A stretch of 25,238 nucleotides of DNA from Hondaea fermentalgiana (Eukaryota > Sar > Bigyra > Thraustochytrida > Thraustochytriidae). The stretch covers positions 247,721-272,958 of the forward strand of contig NPFB01000013.1 of the NCBI GenBank assembly GCA_014084085.1, written 5' to 3'. Position numbers and translations under genes: made by a program. The notes beneath the pieces were generated by a model. The model saw only the letters and a program-made list of their open reading frames with translations, ran no database searches and was not told where the DNA came from. Of the stretch, positions 19,067 to 25,238 are shown in pieces; the first letter of the stretch is position 1, and every line of letters starts with the position of its first letter.

Positions 19067-19891
19067 ATGTTGAAGCTGATGATGGCGAGGTCGGCGGCGG
19101 CAGTGGCCCTCGGAGGCGCCGCTCGCGCCGGCAGCCTGCGCGCGGCGCAGACCAGCAGGGGCGTGGCAAGCACGGCCGGAACGCGCGGACGCGAGCTGCT
19201 CAGGCCGCAGTCGATGGTGCGCGCGACCGGCGCCCAGTGGAGGCTGGGCGGCGTCCGCTCGCTCTTTATCCAGACCGAGGAGACCCCGAACCCGGCGTCG
19301 CTCAAATTCCTCCCGGGCAAGGAGGTCCTCCCCGAGGAGTATGGAAGCGCAATGGAGTTCCGCGGAGACACGCCCACCAACAACTCGCCGCTTGCGCGCC
19401 TGCTTATGCGCGTGAACGGCGTCTCGGGCGTCTTTCTCAGCAATGACTTTGTCACCATCAGCAAGTCTGACCAGGTCGAGTGGGCTCAGCTCAAGCCGGA
19501 AGTCTTTGCCACGATTATGGACTTTTACGCGGCCGACAAGCCTGCCGTCACCGGTCCTCTCGAGGGCGCTCAGGGAGATGAATACCCCGAGGAGGAAAGC
19601 GAAATTGTCGAGCTCATCAAGGAGCTCCTCGAGCAGCGAATTCGCCCCATGGTCCAGGAGGACGGCGGTGACATCTTCTTCAAGGGTTTTGATGAGGAGA
19701 CTGGAATCGTTAGCGTTCAGCTTGCCGGCTCCTGCGCGGGCTGCCCCAGCTCGACTGTTACTCTCAAGAATGGCGTCGAGAACATGCTCATGCACTACAT
19801 TCCCGAGGTCACCGGTGTGCACTCCATTGGTGAGCTTGACGAGAGCCCTGACGTTCGCGTTCTCCAGTACAGGCAGGACGACATTATCTAA
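19067..19891 (+). CDS. NFU1: mitochondrial NFU1-type iron-sulfur cluster scaffold
   Basis: NFU1 passes [4Fe-4S] clusters to mitochondrial targets such as lipoyl synthase and respiratory complexes. The ATG at 19067 gives 274 residues; the frame is open upstream, but only through the repeat-derived leader. Residues 1-65 are Arg/Ala/Ser-rich, lack acidic runs and end in RSLF, as expected for a mitochondrial transit peptide. The Nfu N-terminal domain (66-160) begins FIQTEETPNPASLKF and includes LKPEVFATIMDF. The C-terminal NifU-like domain (175-258) has RIRPMVQEDGGD (191-202) and the cluster-ligating CAGC motif (Cys223 and Cys226), followed by PSSTVTLKNGV. Length and domain order match NFU1 from animals and fungi. 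The acidic segment 170-178 links the two domains. A GA repeat starts directly after the stop codon. Confidence 0.95.
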   Translation: MLKLMMARSAAAVALGGAARAGSLRAAQTSRGVASTAGTRGRELLRPQSMVRATGAQWRLGGVRSLFIQTEETPNPASLKFLPGKEVLPEEYGSAMEFRGDTPTNNSPLARLLMRVNGVSGVFLSNDFVTISKSDQVEWAQLKPEVFATIMDFYAADKPAVTGPLEGAQGDEYPEEESEIVELIKELLEQRIRPMVQEDGGDIFFKGFDEETGIVSVQLAGSCAGCPSSTVTLKNGVENMLMHYIPEVTGVHSIGELDESPDVRVLQYRQDDII

Positions 19892-19921
19892 GAGAGAGAG
19901 AGAGAAAGAGAGAGAGAGAAA
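19892..19921. repeat. GA-rich microsatellite directly after the NFU1 stop
   Basis: A GA run with two GAAA interruptions begins at the first base after the stop codon, so it lies in the 3' UTR. Confidence 0.93.
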
Positions 19922-20092
19922 GGAGAAAAAAACAAGAGTGAGAAAAGAAAAGAAATGCTCCATCACACAATGCAATAGGCTTACTATACTATGATACAAT
20001 TCTATTCCTAACATTCTGTCACGTCGTCTTCGAGTTTCTTTCTTGCGTGCGTCCATGCGTGCATGCATACAAGCTGAATGCGCATGCAGATC

Positions 20093-22162
20093 TCAGTCCC
20101 TGAAATCAATGCCGATGCCAAGTCCAATCATCAAAAGAGCCACAACTTGCGTCATTGCAAACTCTCCTGCACGTGCTCGAACTGCTAATGATGGCGTCAG
20201 TGTCTGATCGCCCCCGTTTGATTCCGACGCCTCAGGTGATTCCGTCGGTCCTCCCGTTGGGAAGGGCGTGGGCGGTGTTGGCGATTGCGAAGGAAATGGC
20301 GTTGGCGATCCTGTTGGCGACATTGAGGGAAATGGTGTTGGCGATGTCGATGGCACCCCCGTCGGAAACGAGGTTGGCGCCAGCGTGTACCCCTCGCACG
20401 TGTCTCCAGACCATGCGCATAGAAAGTGCTCTTGCGACAAGCATTCTGAGCTGCTCGCGTAGAAATTACATGGATCATCCAAACACCGGGGCTCATAAGA
20501 GGCCTCGGCCGTGCAGGACGGCGTGCGAACGTTCCACAACATCGATTGCAGCCGTTCATATGCCTCCATCTCGCTCGTGGCAAGATCTGTCTCCTCGAAA
20601 GGATCCGAAACGATATCAAAGAGCTCTAATGACCCTTCACGCGGCTTGTTCTGGACCAGCTTGAGCACCTTTTCTGGCCACTGTGAGAGATCATAGAGAC
20701 CGAAGCCACATCCTGCGTACGTGTTCCACATCACTGGGCATACCTGATCATCGTCCTTTTCCTTGCCATCTTCCACAAAGCACATCTCCGTATATACATA
20801 GTCACGCGAGCTGGCATTTAACCCAGAAGCGGTGTCATTTTCGCTGCGCAAGAGCGCTTCGAGGCTCATACCTCCGCCTGCAACTTTGAGTGCATCAAGG
20901 GAGGCATCGTCTGGGGCGATACCTGCTACTGCTGCAAATGTCAGCGGTAAATCATACAGGGCAATCGGATACATTGACGTGGTCCCTGCTGGGATGGCCT
21001 CCGGCCACCACGCCAAAAAGGGGACACGGACACCACCCTCGTAGAGGCGGCGCTTGATACCACGAAGACCTCCGGTTCCGTAAAAGTCCGTGCGTGGATC
21101 GTAGTCTGGATCTGCATAGGCCGCCTTGTGAGCGCCATTATCGCTCGTGAAAATCACCAGTGTCGAGTTCTCCATCTCATGCTCTTTGAGCTTGGCAAGC
21201 AAGAGTCGCATGTCCTCGTCAATGGTGTACTCCATCATGCTCATCAGTCCACGGATCGCAGCTGAGACGCGACCCGTGCCTTCGAGATTGCTCTCTGTGT
21301 ATCGCCCATATGAAGGGACGGGATTTGTCTTTGTCTCGCATGTGCCCGAGGAAAGACGATCTTCCACGTACTCCCAGCTCGTAGCATGACCGCTTGTGGT
21401 GGCCCAGTACAGAAAAAAGGGCGTTGCGTCAGCCGCTGCTTCGTCGATGAACGAGAGTGCCGTGTCGCGGATGGCAAAGTCAAAGTACGTGCATGCGTCC
21501 GTCTCCGAGCACTTCGATTCACTCGCGTCAGAATTCTCGCTGTACGTGGTTGATACGGGAGAATTAGCAGCACTTGCTGTGCATGACTCGATCGTGCGCG
21601 GAAAAGCCTGCCCAAGCGACTTGTGCGTAAACTTGCCAAAGAACTTGTCAAATCCTTGCTTGCACGGACTTCCCGATGAGGTCTCGCTCGTGGCAACACC
21701 CCACTTGCCTACAGCATACGTCGCATATCCCTGCTTTGAAAGAATCTTGGCCATGGTCGTTCGATCCGTCTCAATATCTACGTCGGCCGATTCCGGTCCA
21801 TACCCATTGCCACGAACATACTGGTTGCCAGCGGAGACACCCGTAAGGAGCGAATGGCGGGCAGGCGAGCAAATGGGTGAGCTTGAAAAGGCGCGCAAAA
21901 AGCGCTTGCCCTCGCGGGCCATGCGCTCGAGTGTGGGTGTCTGGATACGTCTTGCCTCTGGGATTGCTTCTAATGCCGATGTGTCGTCGGAAAAGGACCA
22001 CTCGGGTGCGTGTTGGAGCACGGAGCCGCTGCCAACATCGTCAGCCAAGTACAGCACAATGTTCGGCTTTGTTCCCGAACAGGAGTGTGATGTCAAGGCA
22101 AGTGTAAGCAGGATGATGACCTTGGTCGCGGCATGTCTGCGTGCCCTCGTTCGCCGTAGCAT
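20093..22162 (-). CDS. secreted type I sulfatase with Ser-Pro-Thr stalk and hydrophobic tail (copy 1)
   Basis: Formylglycine-dependent arylsulfatase-like hydrolase, predicted to remove sulfate esters outside the cell. The first in-frame ATG (22162) gives 689 residues; the open frame upstream has no ATG. Residues 1-30 form a signal peptide (Arg-rich, then VIILLTLALT). The catalytic domain spans ~32-530: Asp41-Asp42 (LADDVG), the FGly motif ICSPARHSLLTG with Cys98 and Arg101, Lys153 in VGKWG, His259 in TSGH, and TSDNGAH with Asp341-Asn342. A Cys-rich module follows (550-589), then a PTPFPSxSPT-type stalk (597-645) and a hydrophobic C-terminus (668-685) that could be a membrane segment or part of a GPI signal. 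The stalk is presumably O-glycosylated. Substrate cannot be read from sequence; sulfated algal polysaccharides are a guess. It is a tandem paralogue of the gene to its right, with a nearly identical active-site half. Confidence 0.92.
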   Translation of the reverse strand: MLRRTRARRHAATKVIILLTLALTSHSCSGTKPNIVLYLADDVGSGSVLQHAPEWSFSDDTSALEAIPEARRIQTPTLERMAREGKRFLRAFSSSPICSPARHSLLTGVSAGNQYVRGNGYGPESADVDIETDRTTMAKILSKQGYATYAVGKWGVATSETSSGSPCKQGFDKFFGKFTHKSLGQAFPRTIESCTASAANSPVSTTYSENSDASESKCSETDACTYFDFAIRDTALSFIDEAAADATPFFLYWATTSGHATSWEYVEDRLSSGTCETKTNPVPSYGRYTESNLEGTGRVSAAIRGLMSMMEYTIDEDMRLLLAKLKEHEMENSTLVIFTSDNGAHKAAYADPDYDPRTDFYGTGGLRGIKRRLYEGGVRVPFLAWWPEAIPAGTTSMYPIALYDLPLTFAAVAGIAPDDASLDALKVAGGGMSLEALLRSENDTASGLNASSRDYVYTEMCFVEDGKEKDDDQVCPVMWNTYAGCGFGLYDLSQWPEKVLKLVQNKPREGSLELFDIVSDPFEETDLATSEMEAYERLQSMLWNVRTPSCTAEASYEPRCLDDPCNFYASSSECLSQEHFLCAWSGDTCEGYTLAPTSFPTGVPSTSPTPFPSMSPTGSPTPFPSQSPTPPTPFPTGGPTESPEASESNGGDQTLTPSLAVRARAGEFAMTQVVALLMIGLGIGIDFRD

Positions 22163-23084
22163 TTCCAGTCCTCGCTCAGGCTCTGTCGTTGGAGAAGAAG
22201 CGCGCGCCGTCTTCACGATTGAAGGTGACGCAATGGTTCGAAAGTCCGCCCGCTTGCCGCGCGTCGCAAAGGCCACACACGTAGCGCGAGCTCCAATGCT
22301 GACCCACGCGCCGGCATCAAGTGTCCCTGCCGTCGCGCCGCGCGTCCTCCCTCCTCGCTGCCAAGCAGCGATTCTCGTCTGGCCGCGGCGTGCACGCCCT
22401 GACTGACGCCCCGCTCGACCGAGCAACGATAGGCGGTCATCGAGATGACCGGCTCTCTTTCATCGGGAGACAGCGAGATCCGTGACTGACAGTGAGTTGA
22501 GACAACCTGCACTTTTTGGTGTGCGCGCATGATGGACCCCGAGCCTTGCTTGAGCTAGGCGTATCGCATGGCGATGCGCTCGCTCGCATTTCGAGTTCAG
22601 TCGTTAAGCTTGAGCGAGGACAGTTTGCGTACATGATTCAGACTTGTTTGATACATTGATGTGTTTTCCAATCTCATCGACCCATTTTGCAGGCTAAAAG
22701 GAGCACAAAGTGCGAAAGGAGTCTGCGCAGGTGAGCAGAGGGTAAACTCGACAGCAAACAGATTTGCCCATGACAAAATCCAATACATTTTTATGACGTT
22801 ACCATGTCTGTTTGAGAGCAAGAATAAAGAAGATGACTCTTGTAAACGTAAATGCAATTCCCCTCCGCGCTCAGCGCGATGGGAGAAAAGAAAATTGGTG
22901 TCTCTCGCAGCTACGGGGAGGCTTCGTTGATGTTTTCTGGTGTGCAAAGGGAGTCGAATGGTCAGTGGGAGCCCGCGTGCAAAGGCTGCACAGCAACATG
23001 ATAGGTTTGGAACACCTGTTCTGGGTTAAATATGATGTATCACAAAGTCGCCTTTTTGTGGTCTGATATAATGAGGCAAGAGCC
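22163..23084. other. spacer between the two sulfatase genes
   Basis: The first ~260 bp (to about 22426) are GC-rich and open in the sulfatase frame but contain no ATG; this is the likely promoter and leader of copy 1. The remainder is more AT-rich than most of the window. Short open frames (for example 22661-22930) have no recognisable product. Confidence 0.5.
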
Positions 23085-23160
23085 AAATGGAAAACAGGCA
23101 CTAAAAGGCTGCCAGCTGCTGGCGAGAGACTCGCCGCCAAGGATTGCGCAGCTCGCCAGT
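23085..23160 (-). pseudogene. degenerate copy of the sulfatase C-terminal tail sequence
   Basis: This segment matches the last coding bases of sulfatase copy 2 (23208-23285): both contain aaaaggctg, then ggcgagaAactcg-like and attgcgcag/atggcgcag blocks in the same order. Translated on the minus strand in the matching frame it gives ASLSPAAGSLLVPVFHLALA, against ASSFSPTGVSLLALFLHWALA in the gene, followed by further open sequence. It looks like a short direct duplication of the gene's 3' end, or the last trace of a third sulfatase copy. Confidence 0.55.
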
Positions 23161-23201
23161 GAGAACTCACATTAGCAATGTTCAATAAATTATACATGTT
23201 A

Positions 23202-25238
23202 TCAAGCCAAAGCCCAATGAAGGAAAAGCGCCAAAAGGCTGACACCTGTCGGCGAGAAACTCGACGCTGAAGATGGCGCAGATCCAGCACCTGCCTGGTC
23301 TTCACTGGCTGCATCGCTATAGTCGTCAATGGCCTCACTCTCTGTTGGGGAAGGCGTTGACATGGTCGGTGCAAAGGTTGATTTCCGTTCAAGAGTAGGG
23401 CTCGGCGTCACGATTCGTGTGGGGTAAGACGTAGGAGTAAATGAAGGAGAAGTAGTAGTCATTGTTGTCTCACGTGATGTAGGATAGGACGTGGGAGCAA
23501 GTGAAGGCGAAGAAGAAGAACCCATGGTTGGCTCACGCGATGTTGGGAAGGGCGTGGGAAGCGGAGTGGGCGCCACTGTTGGGAAAGGCGTCGGAAATGA
23601 CGTTGGAGCCGTTGTCGGGGAATTTGAAGGAGCCAGTGTGTATCCTTGGCAAGAGTCCTCTGTCCAAGCACACAAAAATCCCGTTTGCGAAGCGCACGCC
23701 GTTTCGTTGGTGTAAAAATTGCACGGGTCGTCAAGACAGCTAGGCTCATACGAGGACTCAGCGAGACACGAGGGCGTGCGGGCCTCTGCCACCATGGCCA
23801 GGAGTCTTTCAACCTCGTCCGGACTGTCTTCGGCAAGATCATTTTCCTCAAAAGGGTCCGCGAGAATATCGTACAGTTCAAGCGAGCCTTCACGAGGTCT
23901 GTCTTGAACGAGCTTGAGCACCTTTTTCGGCCACTGAGACAAGTCGTAAAGACCAAAGCCGCACCCGGCATACGTGTTCCATGTCACGGGGCACACCTGA
24001 TCCTCTGAACGCTCCTTGCCATCCTCCACAAAGCACATTTCCGTGTACACGTAGTCACGCGAGCTGGCGTCAAGGCCAGATGCGTCATCATCCTCGCTGC
24101 GCAGGAGCGCTTCGAGGCTCATACCGCCACCTGCAACATTAAGTGCATCCAGCGAGGCGTCGTCAGGGTCGACACCTGCCACTGCTGCAAAGGTCAGGGG
24201 CAAATCATACAGAGCGACCGGATACGATGTCGTGGTTCCGGCCGGGATCGCGTCGGGCCACCACATCAAAAGCGGCACACGAACGCCGCCCTCGTGCAGC
24301 CGCCGCTTGATGCCACGAAGTCCACCCGTTCCGTAAAAGTCGGTGTGCGGATTGTAATCGGCGTCCGCATACGCCTCTTGATGAGCACCATGATCGCTCG
24401 TAAAGACTACGAGAGTCGAGTTTCCGAGCTCGTGCTCTTTGAGCTTTGCGAGCAAAAGTCGCATGTCCTCGTCGACCGTATTTTCAATCATGCTCATGAG
24501 CCCGCGAATCTCGGGTGTCACGCGACCCGTGCCTTCAAGATTGCTCTCTGTATACCGTCCGTACGAGGGGACGGGGTGGGTTTTTAGTTCACAGTTCTTC
24601 TTTCCGAGACGGTTCGTCACGTACTCCCAGTTTGTAGAGTGTCCCGAGGTCGTGGCCCAGTACAGAAAAAAGGGCGCGGTGTTGGTGGCTGCTTCGTCTA
24701 TGAAAGTGAGCGCCTGGTCGCGGATGGCAAAGTCAAAGTACGTGCACGCATTTGTTTCAAAGCATTGAGCTTCACTTGCATCTGCATTCTCGCTGTACGT
24801 GGTTGACACGGGCGTGTCCGCGGCGCTTGCTGTGCACGACTCGATCGTTTGCGGGAAAGCCTGCCCAAGCGACTTGTGCGTAAACTTGCCAAAGAACTTG
24901 TCAAATCCTTGCTTGCACGGACTTCCCGATGAGGTCTCGCTCGTGGCAACACCCCACTTGCCCACAGCATACGTCGCATATCCCTGCTTTGAAAGAATCT
25001 TGGCCATGGTCGTTCGATCCGTCTCAATATCTACGTCGGCCGATTCCGGTCCATACCCATTGCCACGAACATACTGGTTGCCAGCGGAGACACCCGTAAG
25101 GAGCGAATGGCGGGCAGGCGAGCAAATGGGTGAGCTTGAAAAGGCGCGCAAAAAGCGCTTGCCCTCGCGGGCCATGCGCTCGAGTGTGGGTGTCTGGATA
25201 CGTCTTGCCTCTGGGATTGCTTCTAATGCCGATGTGTC
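23202..25238 (-). CDS. secreted type I sulfatase with long Ser-Pro-Thr stalk (copy 2, 5' end beyond the window)
   Basis: Paralogue of copy 1. The frame is open to the right edge, so 678 C-terminal residues are visible and the signal peptide and first metal-binding Asp pair lie outside. Counting from the edge, the FGly motif ICSPAR has its Cys at residue 39 (codon 25122-25124). The VGKWG, TSGH and TSDHGAH motifs are intact; the Asn of copy 1's DNG is His here (codon next to 24393-24395), a common alternative in this superfamily. The same Cys-rich module follows, then a longer stalk of APTxxPT/SPT units, an acidic patch, and a C-terminus of small residues followed by VSLLALFLHWALA, a typical GPI-attachment signal. 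So it is probably a surface-anchored sulfatase. Its first 383 nt in the window are almost identical to copy 1, while the rest is clearly diverged. Confidence 0.92.
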   Translation of the reverse strand, partial: DTSALEAIPEARRIQTPTLERMAREGKRFLRAFSSSPICSPARHSLLTGVSAGNQYVRGNGYGPESADVDIETDRTTMAKILSKQGYATYAVGKWGVATSETSSGSPCKQGFDKFFGKFTHKSLGQAFPQTIESCTASAADTPVSTTYSENADASEAQCFETNACTYFDFAIRDQALTFIDEAATNTAPFFLYWATTSGHSTNWEYVTNRLGKKNCELKTHPVPSYGRYTESNLEGTGRVTPEIRGLMSMIENTVDEDMRLLLAKLKEHELGNSTLVVFTSDHGAHQEAYADADYNPHTDFYGTGGLRGIKRRLHEGGVRVPLLMWWPDAIPAGTTTSYPVALYDLPLTFAAVAGVDPDDASLDALNVAGGGMSLEALLRSEDDDASGLDASSRDYVYTEMCFVEDGKERSEDQVCPVTWNTYAGCGFGLYDLSQWPKKVLKLVQDRPREGSLELYDILADPFEENDLAEDSPDEVERLLAMVAEARTPSCLAESSYEPSCLDDPCNFYTNETACASQTGFLCAWTEDSCQGYTLAPSNSPTTAPTSFPTPFPTVAPTPLPTPFPTSREPTMGSSSSPSLAPTSYPTSRETTMTTTSPSFTPTSYPTRIVTPSPTLERKSTFAPTMSTPSPTESEAIDDYSDAASEDQAGAGSAPSSASSFSPTGVSLLALFLHWALA

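Noticed and set aside
18869..20068. 399-codon minus-strand open frame opposite NFU1
   Set aside because: It is the antisense shadow of NFU1 plus the GCAC repeat; the plus strand encodes an unmistakable NFU1.
21396..22406. 336-codon plus-strand open frame opposite sulfatase copy 1
   Set aside because: Antisense shadow of a conserved sulfatase coding region; no motif of its own.
22163..22426. N-terminal extension of sulfatase copy 1 to 22426
   Set aside because: The codon at 22426 is TTG with no ATG before 22162, and the ATG at 22162 begins a clear signal peptide.

Overview
The window is nuclear DNA of a protist: GC-rich, mostly intronless genes, one clear GT-AG intron, and simple-sequence repeats around nearly every gene. 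The gene content (a DIX-type domain, an ELMO domain, secreted type I sulfatases on long Ser-Pro-Thr stalks, a eukaryotic DDX49/Dbp8 helicase, a mitochondrial NFU1) fits a stramenopile, most likely a thraustochytrid (Labyrinthulomycetes). That assignment is inference from gene types and composition, not from a database match.

Layout. 514-1584 (+): RNase T2 in two exons. 2205-4148 (-): a protein that joins an N-terminal DIX-like domain to a C-terminal ELMO domain; its 3' end is embedded in a 196-bp tandem array (about 1970-2711) that copied the end of the ELMO domain. 4625-6418 (+): DDX49/Dbp8-type DEAD-box helicase, divergent from the DIX-ELMO gene across a 476-bp intergenic region. 6419-15066: about 8.6 kb with no gene I can support. 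It holds many unrelated microsatellites, one possible coding remnant (8234-8404), one candidate structured RNA (11047-11198) and a 100-N assembly gap inside an AAAG repeat. 15067-16794 (+): leucine-rich-repeat protein of the AMN1/FBXL type. 17046-18179 (-): LDAH-like lipid-droplet hydrolase, convergent with the LRR gene. 19067-19891 (+): mitochondrial NFU1 iron-sulfur scaffold, divergent from LDAH. 20093-22162 (-) and 23202 to beyond the right edge (-): two tandem type I sulfatases.

The genes are mostly unrelated housekeeping and surface functions: rRNA processing, Fe-S assembly, lipid metabolism, extracellular sulfate-ester hydrolysis and RNA turnover. No operon-like logic links them. The most interesting features are (1) the DIX-ELMO domain combination, which would put a head-to-tail polymerising module and a Rac/Arf-type small-GTPase regulatory module in one polypeptide; (2) the tandem amplification of that gene's last coding segment; and (3) the sulfatase pair, nearly identical at the nucleotide level over the active-site half but clearly diverged elsewhere, as expected from recent gene conversion.
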